From Tenacibaculum sp. 190524A02b (GTDB lineage Bacteria > Bacteroidota > Bacteroidia > Flavobacteriales > Flavobacteriaceae), in contig NZ_OZ038525.1 of the NCBI RefSeq assembly GCF_964036645.1, positions 2,130,501-2,194,500 of the forward strand: a stretch of 64,000 bases of DNA, read 5' to 3'. Under the pieces are notes generated by a model, which was not told the DNA's origin, did no database searches, and worked only from the letters and a program-made list of their open reading frames with translations. Shown here one piece after another: positions 16,789 to 24,985 of this stretch. The position numbers and the translations under genes were made by a program. Every line of letters starts with the position of its first letter. The first letter of the stretch is position 1.

Positions 16789-17822
16789 GTATTTTAAAAA
16801 AAATAAATCTTTATTTAAAGGAAGAATTACCGTTTGTTGCCTATAGAAAACCTAATAGTACAATTTTAAAAGGTGTTTTTCAAAATGACAACATCTTAAA
16901 CATCACTAAACACTATAATGGTAGCGGTTTTATTTTTGCTCCTTTTGATAACAGAAAAGAAGCTATTTTAATTCCTTGGAACAATGCTACACTATTAGAA
17001 GAAAAGATTGACTACGATACTAAATTAAAAGACTTAAATAATTTTTATTCGGATACTTCTTCTAAATCAAAACATATTGAAGTAGTTAAAAGAGCTATTA
17101 AAGCAATAAAAACAGGTTTATTTAAGAAGGTAGTTTTATCAAGAAAAGAAATTATTAACTTATCTAACTTTGATGCACAGGTTATTCTTCAAACACTTTT
17201 AAATACCTATAACAATGCATTGGTTTATATTTGGTATCACCCTAAAGTGGGACTCTGGTTGGGGGCTACTCCTGAAACATTGGTAAAGATAAACGGGGCT
17301 AAATTCGAGACAATGTCTCTTGCAGGAACACAACCTTTCACCCCTGACAAAGAGATTATTTGGCAATCTAAAGAGATTGAAGAACAACAACTGGTTACTG
17401 ATTATATAACAACCAAGCTAAAGAAAACTTGTAAAGAAGTTTACACAAATAAAACCGAAACAGTAAAAGCAGGTAACTTATTGCATTTAAAAACTAAAAT
17501 TAGCGGAGTTATAAAAAACAATGCCACAGATATAATAAAAACACTACACCCAACACCTGCTGTATGTGGTTACCCTAAAAACGAATCACAACAATTTATT
17601 CTTGAAAACGAAGGATATAATCGTTTGTTCTATACTGGTTTTTTAGGAGAATTAAACCTTAAAGATAAAGCTACAGAGCTTTTTGTAAATCTTCGCTGTA
17701 TGCAAATAGAAAACAACTTAGCTACAATTTATGTAGGGGGTGGCATTACACAAGATAGTATCCCTGAAAAAGAATGGGATGAAACTGTAGCTAAAACTCT
17801 TACTATGAAAAGAGTTTTATAA
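16785..17822 (+). CDS. menF: Isochorismate synthase
   Basis: I choose TTG 16785, which overlaps the hydrolase stop in TTGA, over the open upstream extension; this gives 345 residues. The protein is a chorismate-utilising enzyme: KRAIKAIKTGLFKKVVLSRKE, GLWLGATPETLVKING, FETMSLAGTQPF, LHPTPAVCGYPKNESQQFI, YTGFLGELN and LFVNLRCMQIE with AGGGI-like YVGGGITQDS. These match the isochorismate synthase group that starts menaquinone (or siderophore) synthesis. With menE and menC at the other end of the window, menaquinone is the likely pathway. A terminator follows. Confidence 0.88.
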   Translation: MSILKKINLYLKEELPFVAYRKPNSTILKGVFQNDNILNITKHYNGSGFIFAPFDNRKEAILIPWNNATLLEEKIDYDTKLKDLNNFYSDTSSKSKHIEVVKRAIKAIKTGLFKKVVLSRKEIINLSNFDAQVILQTLLNTYNNALVYIWYHPKVGLWLGATPETLVKINGAKFETMSLAGTQPFTPDKEIIWQSKEIEEQQLVTDYITTKLKKTCKEVYTNKTETVKAGNLLHLKTKISGVIKNNATDIIKTLHPTPAVCGYPKNESQQFILENEGYNRLFYTGFLGELNLKDKATELFVNLRCMQIENNLATIYVGGGITQDSIPEKEWDETVAKTLTMKRVL

Positions 17823-17863
17823 GCTACACATACTAACTTTAAAGCTATAAGTTCTATAAAATT

Positions 17864-17899
17864 AAAACCACCAAGATAAAAACTTTATTTGGTGGTTTT
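17864..17899. terminator. Terminator after menF
   Basis: An 11-bp stem AAAACCACCAA / TTGGTGGTTTT with a 14-base loop and A/T flanks lies between the convergent menF and DUF3276 genes. It can work on both strands. Confidence 0.8.
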
Positions 17900-17995
17900 G
17901 TTGTGTAAATTGAATTTGAATTGAAATTTTTGAACACTATTATTCTTTAGGAGAATTTATCTCCAAAATAGTGGTAAACAACTTTAATTTACTGC

Positions 17996-18352
17996 TTATA
18001 TATCATCAAAAGAAACATCTGTAAAGCTATCAGCCGATGCTCCTACAGGTACTTCTTCTTTTTTATAATCTTTTTGGTGACGTTCACTAATTACTTCTTC
18101 ACCTTTTTCGTTTATTATGTAATCTGTTGCCTTATTAAGCATTTCTTTGAAGTCTGTAAAATCTTCTTTGTATAAATAGATTTTATGCTTTTGATAATGA
18201 AAAGACCCATCATCATGTGTAAATTTTTTACTCTCCGTAACCGTTAAGTAATAATCATCTGCTTTGGTAGACCTTACGTCAAAAAAATAAGTTCTTCTAC
18301 CAGCTCTTAATACCTGTGAAAAAATTTCTTCTTGTTCAACTCTCTCGCTCAT
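17996..18352 (-). CDS. DUF3276 (PUR-alpha-like) nucleic-acid-binding protein
   Basis: This 118-residue protein matches DUF3276, the Bacteroidota PUR-alpha-like family: EEIFSQVLRAGRRTYFFDVR, KADDYYLTVTESKKF, FHYQKHKIYLYKEDFTDF and a C-terminal Lys/Glu-rich tail. The PUR repeat binds single-stranded DNA or RNA in characterised relatives. It is a small cytoplasmic protein with no partner gene. It lies on the same strand as, and downstream of, the ABC exporter gene with an 81-base gap, so co-transcription is possible but not shown. Confidence 0.9.
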   Translation of the reverse strand: MSERVEQEEIFSQVLRAGRRTYFFDVRSTKADDYYLTVTESKKFTHDDGSFHYQKHKIYLYKEDFTDFKEMLNKATDYIINEKGEEVISERHQKDYKKEEVPVGASADSFTDVSFDDI

Positions 18353-18433
18353 AATTCTTGCTTTAAGTAATAGTTGTTTATTTAAAATTCCTCAACAAAT
18401 CTAAAAAAATATTTGACTTAACAATGCGAAACC

Positions 18434-20188
18434 TTACATTTCTTTTTCTAAAAGTTGTTGTTCATATAGTTCTTTATAGTATCCTTCCTCTTCTATTAAT
18501 TGATTATGAACACCTTGTTGCACTATCTTTCCTTCATGTAAAACAATGATTTTATCAGCGTTTTTGGCTGATGAAACCCTATGACTAATGATAAATGTTG
18601 TTTTATTTTTAGAAACTCTTTCTAAATTAGAAAGAATTTTCTCTTCGGTTTCTGTATCTACAGCCGATAAACAATCATCAAAAATTAAAATTTTCGGGTT
18701 TTTAATAATTGCTCTCGCTATAGAAGTTCGTTGTTTTTGCCCTCCTGACAAAGTTACTCCTCTTTCTCCTAAAATAGTTTGATAACCTTCTTTAAATCCT
18801 AGAATATTATCATGAATTACTGCATTTTTAGCTGCTTCTATAATTTCTTCTTGAGTCGCATTTTCTTTTCCAAATTTTATATTGTTTTCAATAGTATCTG
18901 AAAATAAAAATGGATCTTGTGGCACAAAACCTATTTGATTTCTTACATCAAATAAATTACAGCTTTTAATCTCTTTTTCGTCTAATAACACTTCTCCTTT
19001 AGTTACATCATATAGCCTAGAAATTAAATTTACTATTGTTGATTTCCCACTTCCTGTTGTACCTAAAATTGCTAAAGTTTCTCCTTTTTCTACTGTAAAA
19101 CTAATGCCTTTTAAAGCTTCTATATTTGTATCATCATACGTTAAAAAAACATTTTTAAACTCAACTTTTCCTTCAATATTTGAAACCTCTTCTGAAGTAT
19201 TCTTAATTTCTGGCACTTGCTTCAAAAATTCATTAATTCTTTGTTGAGAAGCTTCTGCTTGCTGAACTATGGAAGTAACCCATCCAACAATTGCTACTGG
19301 CCAAGTAAGAATATTAACATATAAAAAGAATTCAGCGATAACACCTACTTGAATTTCTCCTGCTATATACTGCTTACCTCCAACATATAATACTATAATA
19401 TTACTAATTCCAATAAGCAAAATCATTAATGGAAAAAATAAAGCCTGTACTTTGTGTAACTCTATATTTTTCTCTTTACTTGTATTAGCTAATACATCGA
19501 AATTAGCTATCACTTCTTTTTCTATTGCATAAGATTTTACAACATTAATCCCTGAAAAAAACTCTTGATTAAAAGTTGTTAATTTCGATAAATACTGCTG
19601 GACAATAGTGCTTCTTTTGTTAATCTGCCTACTTAAAACAAAGATAGAAATCGATAAAACCGGAAATGGAATTAAAGTATACATAGTTAATGTCGCATCA
19701 ATCTGCATCATTTGTGTAAATCCAACTATAAATAAAACAATCATATTTAGTGAATACATAATTGCAGGTCCAAAATACATACGAACTTTAGAAACATCTT
19801 CACTAATTCTATTCATTAAATCGCCTGTTCTATTCTTTTTATAAAAATTGATAGAGAGTCTCTGATATTGCTGGTAAATTTCATTTTTTAAGTCAAACTC
19901 AATTAACCTTGACATAACTATAATAGTTTGCCTCATTAAAAAAGTAAAAAAACCAGCTATTAAAGTTACAGCAATAATAAAAAGTATATTGTGTAACAAC
20001 TCCTTCTTTACCAATGCTAAATCAGTTACCTCTCCCTTTATATAATGTTCTATTATATTCAACGAATCTCTTATTATAACAGGTATTTTTAAAGCTAATA
20101 ATTTAGATAACACTGTAATAATAACACCTATTAATAAGCGCCATTTGTATTTTATAAAATACTTATTTAAATATTGTAATGCCTTCAA
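18434..20188 (-). CDS. ABC exporter, fused permease-ATPase (MsbA/MdlB type)
   Basis: The 584-residue half-transporter has six membrane helices in its first ~310 residues (for example KWRLLIGVIITVLSKLLALK and IVLYVGGKQYIAG) and a C-terminal ATPase with Walker A LGTTGSGKST, Q-loop IGFVPQDPFLFSDTI, signature TLSGGQKQRTSIARAI and Walker B ILIFDDCLSAVD, and H-loop FIISHR. Such homodimers export lipids, peptides or drugs; substrate cannot be read from the sequence. It is divergent from the dehydrogenase gene across a 165-base AT-rich gap. Confidence 0.92.
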   Translation of the reverse strand: MKALQYLNKYFIKYKWRLLIGVIITVLSKLLALKIPVIIRDSLNIIEHYIKGEVTDLALVKKELLHNILFIIAVTLIAGFFTFLMRQTIIVMSRLIEFDLKNEIYQQYQRLSINFYKKNRTGDLMNRISEDVSKVRMYFGPAIMYSLNMIVLFIVGFTQMMQIDATLTMYTLIPFPVLSISIFVLSRQINKRSTIVQQYLSKLTTFNQEFFSGINVVKSYAIEKEVIANFDVLANTSKEKNIELHKVQALFFPLMILLIGISNIIVLYVGGKQYIAGEIQVGVIAEFFLYVNILTWPVAIVGWVTSIVQQAEASQQRINEFLKQVPEIKNTSEEVSNIEGKVEFKNVFLTYDDTNIEALKGISFTVEKGETLAILGTTGSGKSTIVNLISRLYDVTKGEVLLDEKEIKSCNLFDVRNQIGFVPQDPFLFSDTIENNIKFGKENATQEEIIEAAKNAVIHDNILGFKEGYQTILGERGVTLSGGQKQRTSIARAIIKNPKILIFDDCLSAVDTETEEKILSNLERVSKNKTTFIISHRVSSAKNADKIIVLHEGKIVQQGVHNQLIEEEGYYKELYEQQLLEKEM

Positions 20189-20353
20189 AACTCTATATAC
20201 TCTTTTTACAAAAATAACTTATTTAAAAACGTACACCTGTTAAATATAATACAAAATAACAGCCATTTTTTGCACATGTTTTAACAATTATATATTTTTA
20301 CATCGAATTTTTATTAATTCAACAAAATAACCTCAACAATAAACATATACTAG

Positions 20354-21454
20354 ATGACATCAGAAATCATTGATACTAAAGATCTTAAAAGAGATCCAGT
20401 ATTTGGTCAACTATCTTTTGACAATCATGAACAAATCGTTTTTTGTAACGACGAAGATACAGGTTTAAAAGCAATAATAGGTATCCATAATACTACTTTA
20501 GGTCCAGCTTTAGGAGGAACAAGAATGTGGCAGTACAAAAGTGAATGGGAAGCATTAAATGATGTGTTACGCCTTTCTCGTGGTATGACTTTTAAATCTG
20601 CCATTACTGGTTTAAACTTAGGAGGTGGTAAAGCAGTTATTATTGGTGATGCTAAAACTCAAAAGAATGACAAATTAATGAGAAGATTTGGTGAATTTGT
20701 CAACTCTTTAAGCGGTAAATATATTACTGCTGAAGATGTAGGTATGGAAACTAGGGATATGGATATTATTAGAGAAGTTACTCCACATGTAACGGGTGTT
20801 TCTGAATCTATAGGTGGTTCTGGCAATCCTTCTCCTGTAACTGCTTATGGTGTTTACATGGGAATGAAAGCTGCTGCAAAATATAAGTTTGGTTCTGATA
20901 ACCTAGCAGGAAAAAAAGTACTTGTACAAGGTGTTGGACATGTAGGTGAAACTTTGGTAAAACACATTACCGAAGAAGGTGGTCAAGTAATTTTAAACGA
21001 TATTAATGAAGCCCGTTTAGAAGAACTAAGCAAAAAATACAACGCTAATGTAGTTTTAGGAAATGATATTTTTGATTTAGATATTGACATTTATGCTCCA
21101 TGTGCTTTAGGTGCAACTTTAAATGACACTACTATTAATAAGTTAAAAGCAAAAGTTGTTGCTGGAGCAGCAAATAACCAACTTGCTAATGAAGTTAAAC
21201 ATGGTAAGTTACTACAAGAAAAAGGCATTGCTTACGCTCCTGACTTCTTAATCAATGCCGGTGGAATTATAAATGTTTATGCTGAAGTTGCTGGTTACGG
21301 TAAGGAAGAAAGTATTAAAAGAACCGAGAACATCTATAATACTACCTTAGAAATCTTCAGTTTAGCAGAGAAGGAAAATATCACTACTCATAAAGCTGCT
21401 TTTAACATTGCACAGGCAAGAATTGATGCTCGTAAAAAAGAGCAAAATAACTAG
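20354..21454 (+). CDS. Leu/Phe/Val-type amino acid dehydrogenase
   Basis: This 366-residue enzyme belongs to the Glu/Leu/Phe/Val dehydrogenase family and is closest to leucine dehydrogenase: PALGGTRMWQY, RGMTFKSAITGLNLGGGKAV with the two lysines (K81, K93) spaced as in leucine dehydrogenase, ITAEDVGMETRDMD and the NAD-binding VLVQGVGHVGETLV. It would interconvert branched-chain amino acids and 2-oxo acids with NAD. The length is normal. It is followed by a terminator that overlaps the nusB promoter, indicating separate transcription units. Confidence 0.9.
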   Translation: MTSEIIDTKDLKRDPVFGQLSFDNHEQIVFCNDEDTGLKAIIGIHNTTLGPALGGTRMWQYKSEWEALNDVLRLSRGMTFKSAITGLNLGGGKAVIIGDAKTQKNDKLMRRFGEFVNSLSGKYITAEDVGMETRDMDIIREVTPHVTGVSESIGGSGNPSPVTAYGVYMGMKAAAKYKFGSDNLAGKKVLVQGVGHVGETLVKHITEEGGQVILNDINEARLEELSKKYNANVVLGNDIFDLDIDIYAPCALGATLNDTTINKLKAKVVAGAANNQLANEVKHGKLLQEKGIAYAPDFLINAGGIINVYAEVAGYGKEESIKRTENIYNTTLEIFSLAEKENITTHKAAFNIAQARIDARKKEQNN

Positions 21455-21473
21455 TTAAAAAAAATAAAAGTTT

Positions 21474-21481
21474 TACTTTTG
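21474..21481 (+). promoter_or_regulatory. -7 box for nusB
   Basis: TACTTTTG matches TAnnTTTG. It lies directly before the terminator hairpin at 21483, so initiation near 21488 would leave out the 5' arm of the hairpin. Confidence 0.55.
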
Positions 21482-21482
21482 C

Positions 21483-21517
21483 AGAGCGTTAGAAATTCAT
21501 CTATCGCTCTTTTTTTA
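21483..21517 (+). terminator. Terminator of the dehydrogenase gene
   Basis: AGAGCG (21483-21488) pairs with CGCTCT (21105+400, i.e. 21505-21510) and is followed by a run of eight T in TTTTTTT-rich sequence. The stem is short (6 bp) with a 16-base loop. Confidence 0.6.
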
Positions 21518-21531
21518 TAAAGTTCTTTAAA

Positions 21532-22470
21532 ATGATAAATAGAAGACATATTCGAGTTAAAGTAATGCAATCGGTTTATTCGATGCAAAAATCAAGTAAT
21601 ACTGACTTGATTAAAGAGGAAAAATTCTTGAAATTCAGTATTCAAAAAATGTTTGATTTGTATGTTTTAAACCTTCAACTGCTTGTTGAAATTCAAAAAC
21701 TAGCTCGAAAAAAAATCGAACTTTCAAAAAAGAAAATACTTGCCACCAAGGAAGACCTAAACCCAAACACTAAATTTGTAAATAACAGATTATTGAACCT
21801 ACTTAACGAAAGTGTGAGTTTAGAAGGTTATGTAGAATTAAACAAATTAAACTACTGGGATTTAGATGACAAATATGTTCAAATAATTTTTGATGAATTA
21901 ATAGCTAGTGATTTGTATAAAAAATACATGGATACTGTTGAGGATTCCTATAATGTAGATCGTAGCTTTGTTATCAATTTTTTCAGAGATATTATTGCTC
22001 CTAATGAAAAAATAGCAGATTATTTTGAAGACAAAATGATTTCTTGGTCTGATGACATTCCTTTTGTAAACACCTGGGTGTTAAAAACATTAAACAAACA
22101 ATCTCCTAAAAGTACCTTTATTCTAGGTAAATTATACAAGGATGATGAAGACAAGAAGTTTGTGTCTGATTTATTAAATAAAACCATGTTACATCAGCAT
22201 AAATACGAAGAAAATATTAAGGATAAAACCCCTAACTGGGAAGCTGACAGAATAGCTGATATAGATATGATTTTAATAAAAATGGCTATTACTGAATTTT
22301 TACATTTCCCTTCAATTCCTAGTAGAGTAACAATTAATGAATATATAGAATTAGCTAAAGATTACTCTACCAATAAAAGCGGCCATTTTGTTAATGGAGT
22401 TTTAGATAAGTTGGCTAAAGACTTTCTAGCGAATAACACAATGGTAAAAATAGGAAGAGGATTATTGTAA
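21532..22470 (+). CDS. nusB: Transcription antitermination factor NusB (long form)
   Basis: This 312-residue protein is the extended NusB found in Bacteroidota. It begins with the canonical MINRRHIRVKVMQSVYSMQK, while the C-terminal NusB fold shows WEADRIADIDMILIKMAITEFLHFPSIPSRVTINEYIELAKDYS and GHFVNGVLDKLAKD. The middle ~150 residues are an insertion relative to the ~140-residue enterobacterial protein. NusB with NusE supports rRNA antitermination. It is the first gene of a unit with a DUF1573 lipoprotein and yajC. Confidence 0.92.
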   Translation: MINRRHIRVKVMQSVYSMQKSSNTDLIKEEKFLKFSIQKMFDLYVLNLQLLVEIQKLARKKIELSKKKILATKEDLNPNTKFVNNRLLNLLNESVSLEGYVELNKLNYWDLDDKYVQIIFDELIASDLYKKYMDTVEDSYNVDRSFVINFFRDIIAPNEKIADYFEDKMISWSDDIPFVNTWVLKTLNKQSPKSTFILGKLYKDDEDKKFVSDLLNKTMLHQHKYEENIKDKTPNWEADRIADIDMILIKMAITEFLHFPSIPSRVTINEYIELAKDYSTNKSGHFVNGVLDKLAKDFLANNTMVKIGRGLL

Positions 22471-22507
22471 TAAATTATTATTTTTACAGCAAACAAATTT
22501 TACAAAA

Positions 22508-22972
22508 ATGAAAAAAATAGTACTAACCCTAGCTTTAGCTATCTCTACTTGTTTCTTTATCTCATGTGGAGAAGGAAATGCTAAATCAAAAATAAAAAAG
22601 GAAAATATTGCCAACGCTCAAAAAAGAGATGACAATATTAGTAAAGGAGCTCCTGTAGCAAAATTTGATAAAGAAACTCATGACTTTGGAACTGTAAATG
22701 AAGGTGAAGTAGTAAAAACTACTTTTACAATTACAAATGAAGGCAAATCTGATTTAGTAATTACTAATGCTAAAGCAACATGTGGATGTACCGTTCCTGT
22801 TTGGCCTAAAGAACCAATTGCTCCTGGTAAAAGTGGAGAAATTGAAGTAAGCTTTAATACAAGTGGTAAACCAAACAAACAGTCTAAATCTGTTACTTTA
22901 CATACTAACACTGAAAGTGGTAGAGAAATTGTAAAGATTACTGGTATGGTAACTCCTAAAGCTAAAAAGTAA
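22508..22972 (+). CDS. DUF1573 lipoprotein
   Basis: The 154-residue product has a lipoprotein signal with lipobox at ISC (cysteine near residue 20) and a DUF1573 Ig-like domain: FDKETHDFGTVNEGEVVKTTF, then TNEGKSDLVITNAKATCGCTVP and EPIAPGKSGEIEVSFNTSGK. The KATCGCTVPxWP core is diagnostic. It is anchored in an envelope membrane; function is unknown. It lies between nusB and yajC with 37- and 5-base gaps, an order I recall from other Flavobacteriaceae. Confidence 0.9.
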   Translation: MKKIVLTLALAISTCFFISCGEGNAKSKIKKENIANAQKRDDNISKGAPVAKFDKETHDFGTVNEGEVVKTTFTITNEGKSDLVITNAKATCGCTVPVWPKEPIAPGKSGEIEVSFNTSGKPNKQSKSVTLHTNTESGREIVKITGMVTPKAKK

Positions 22973-22977
22973 TTAAA

Positions 22978-23298
22978 ATGATATTACAAACTATTTTTTT
23001 ACAAGCTAGTAGCGGTGGAATAATGAGTATGCTTCCGTTTGTTTTAATGATTGGTGTTCTTTATTTTTTTATGATTAGACCTCAAATGGCACGTCAAAAA
23101 AAGGAAAAACAATTTCAAACCTCAATAAAAAAAGGAGCTAAAATTGTTACCTCAAGTGGTATTCACGGAAAAATTGTAGAAATTCATGATAATGACAACA
23201 CAGTATCAATAGAAACTGGAGCTGGAAAAATAAAATTTGAACGCTCAGCCATATCCATGGAGCTAAGTAAAAAATACAATACTGAATTAAAAAAATAA
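22978..23298 (+). CDS. yajC: Preprotein translocase accessory subunit YajC
   Basis: The 106-residue protein has one N-terminal membrane helix (MLPFVLMIGVLYFFMIRP, about 18-35) followed by the YajC cytoplasmic domain: QKKEKQFQTSIKKGAKIVTSSGIHGKIVEI and VSIETGAGKIKFERSAI. YajC associates with SecDF in the Sec translocase. The length is normal. It begins five bases after the DUF1573 gene and ends at a strong terminator. Confidence 0.93.
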   Translation: MILQTIFLQASSGGIMSMLPFVLMIGVLYFFMIRPQMARQKKEKQFQTSIKKGAKIVTSSGIHGKIVEIHDNDNTVSIETGAGKIKFERSAISMELSKKYNTELKK

Positions 23299-23308
23299 CA
23301 GTATTTTT

Positions 23309-23336
23309 AAAGTGAGCTTTTAAAGCTCACTTTTTT
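23309..23336 (+). terminator. Terminator after yajC
   Basis: AGTGAGCTTT / AAAGCTCACT forms a near-perfect stem with a minimal loop, followed by TTTTTT. Confidence 0.85.
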
Positions 23337-23351
23337 ATTTAAACAAACGCC

Positions 23352-24284
23352 TTGAAAAAAGCTATAAACATACCCAAAACTTTTATTGGTTTTCTAATAG
23401 CCTCACTCCTTTTTTGGTTATTAATGAATCTATCTAAAACATACACCACAGAAATTAGTGTTCCAGTTTCGTACACCAATCTAGGTCTAGATAAAGTTTT
23501 ATTAGAAAAACCTCAAGAAAAATTAGCCTTACAAGTAAAAGGAACTGGCTTTAAACTAATTAATATTGGTTTCTCCAATCATCAAATTAATTTTGATCTA
23601 AAAAATCTTAAAAAAACATCTAAAAATAATTACTATCTACTCAGTAATAGTTTTTCTAATCAAATTCAAAAACAGTTAAAATCAGGGATTTCTTTAATCA
23701 CCTCACTACAAGATACTCTCAAGTTTAAGATTGGAAACCTATCAACTAAAAAAGTACCGCTTTCGCCTGATTTAAATATTAATTACAAAAAAGGATATAA
23801 TATTGCTTCACCTATTAAAATAACTCCTGACTCAATAGCTTTATCAGGAAGTACAGAGGCGCTTAATGAGATTCATAACGTATTAACAGAAAAAGTTAAT
23901 TTAGTAGATCTTGACGCAAACTTTTCAAAAAAAGTCAACTTAATACTTCCTAACACAAATATTAAATCTAAGCAAAAGGAAGCCGTAATAACATTTAAAG
24001 TTGAAAAGTTTACCGAAGGAAAGTTAACCATTCCTATAATTATTAAAAATTCTCCCAAAAGCGAGAAAATAAATATTTTTCCAAAAACTGTGGATATTAC
24101 ATACAAAATAGGTTTAAAAAACTTTAGTAAAGTAAATAAGAAATCATTCTCCGTTTACTGTGATTACAAACAATCATTGAATAACAACTTAACTTATTTA
24201 GTTCCGATACTTGAATCTAAAACTGATTTAGTATCTTCAATACGGATGACTCCCAATAAAATAGATTTTTTAATTCATAAATAA
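23352..24284 (+). CDS. YbbR-domain (CdaR-like) protein
   Basis: This 310-residue protein starts at TTG 23352, just before a membrane helix (about residues 8-26, TFIGFLIASLLFWLLMNLSK). The rest contains YbbR-like repeats: YTTEISVPVSYTNLGLDKV, then a second unit VPLSPDLNINYKKGYNIASPIKITPDSIALSG and further strands. YbbR/CdaR proteins are extracytoplasmic; in Firmicutes they regulate the cyclic-di-AMP synthase, but no such gene is adjacent here. It ends one base before coaE and is presumably co-transcribed with it. Confidence 0.82.
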   Translation: MKKAINIPKTFIGFLIASLLFWLLMNLSKTYTTEISVPVSYTNLGLDKVLLEKPQEKLALQVKGTGFKLINIGFSNHQINFDLKNLKKTSKNNYYLLSNSFSNQIQKQLKSGISLITSLQDTLKFKIGNLSTKKVPLSPDLNINYKKGYNIASPIKITPDSIALSGSTEALNEIHNVLTEKVNLVDLDANFSKKVNLILPNTNIKSKQKEAVITFKVEKFTEGKLTIPIIIKNSPKSEKINIFPKTVDITYKIGLKNFSKVNKKSFSVYCDYKQSLNNNLTYLVPILESKTDLVSSIRMTPNKIDFLIHK

Positions 24285-24285
24285 T

Positions 24286-24876
24286 ATGGTTATAGGATTA
24301 ACTGGCGGAATAGGTAGTGGTAAATCTACCGTAGCAAAAATGTTTCTTAACTTTGAGAATATCGCTTATTACAATGCTGATGAAGAAGCTAAAAACCTAA
24401 TGAATAATTCTCTAAAAATTAAAGAGAACCTTATTAAAGAGTTTGGAAATGAATCCTATTTAAACAATAGCTTAAATAGACCATACATAGCTAATATTGT
24501 TTTTAATGATAAAAAAAAATTAGCAATTTTAAATAATATAGTTCACCCTGTAGTTTATGAACATTTAAATAATTTCATTTTCAAAAATAAAGACAAAAAC
24601 TATATCTTATATGAAAATGCTATACTTTTTGAAAATGGAAGTAACTCTTTCTGTGATAAAATTATTACAGTTAGCGCTCCTATAGCTTTAAGAATTGAAC
24701 GTGTCATTAAAAGAGACCATTCCAATTATAATGATGTTAAAAAAAGAATGAATAACCAATGGAAGGATGAAAAAAAAATAATGCAATCAAACTATATCAT
24801 CAATAATATTGATATTAACCTAACAAAAAACAACGTTAAACAGATTCATCATTTTTTAACTAAAAACAAACACTAA
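24286..24876 (+). CDS. coaE: Dephospho-CoA kinase
   Basis: The 196-residue enzyme catalyses the last step of coenzyme A synthesis, phosphorylating the 3' hydroxyl of dephospho-CoA. It has the P-loop VIGLTGGIGSGKSTVAKMF at the N-terminus, YNADEEAK where the family has its conserved DAD region, and ALRIERVIKRD with NQWKDEKKI near the lid. The length is typical. It starts one base after the ybbR-like gene and is followed by a large perfect palindrome. Confidence 0.92.
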   Translation: MVIGLTGGIGSGKSTVAKMFLNFENIAYYNADEEAKNLMNNSLKIKENLIKEFGNESYLNNSLNRPYIANIVFNDKKKLAILNNIVHPVVYEHLNNFIFKNKDKNYILYENAILFENGSNSFCDKIITVSAPIALRIERVIKRDHSNYNDVKKRMNNQWKDEKKIMQSNYIINNIDINLTKNNVKQIHHFLTKNKH

Positions 24877-24902
24877 ACTTATATTAATAACTATTTTTTC
24901 TT

Positions 24903-24930
24903 AAACTTTTCTTAAATTTAAGAAAAGTTT
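24903..24930. promoter_or_regulatory. 28-bp perfect palindrome upstream of the two-component operon
   Basis: AAACTTTTCTTAAA is followed without gap by its exact complement TTTAAGAAAAGTTT. No T tract follows. The centre is about 57 bases before the -7 box of the histidine kinase gene. It could be an operator or a weak terminator for coaE. Confidence 0.5.
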
Positions 24931-24952
24931 GTTAATCTAAGTTAAAAGAAAA

Positions 24953-24981
24953 TTGCACCTCATTTTATTAATTTACTTTTG
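24953..24981 (+). promoter_or_regulatory. Promoter of the two-component operon
   Basis: TTG at 24953-24955 and TACTTTTG at 24974-24981 are separated by 18 bases, fitting the Bacteroidota -33/-7 pattern. The ATG is at 24986, so the mRNA would have almost no leader. Confidence 0.65.
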
Positions 24982-24985
24982 AGTA

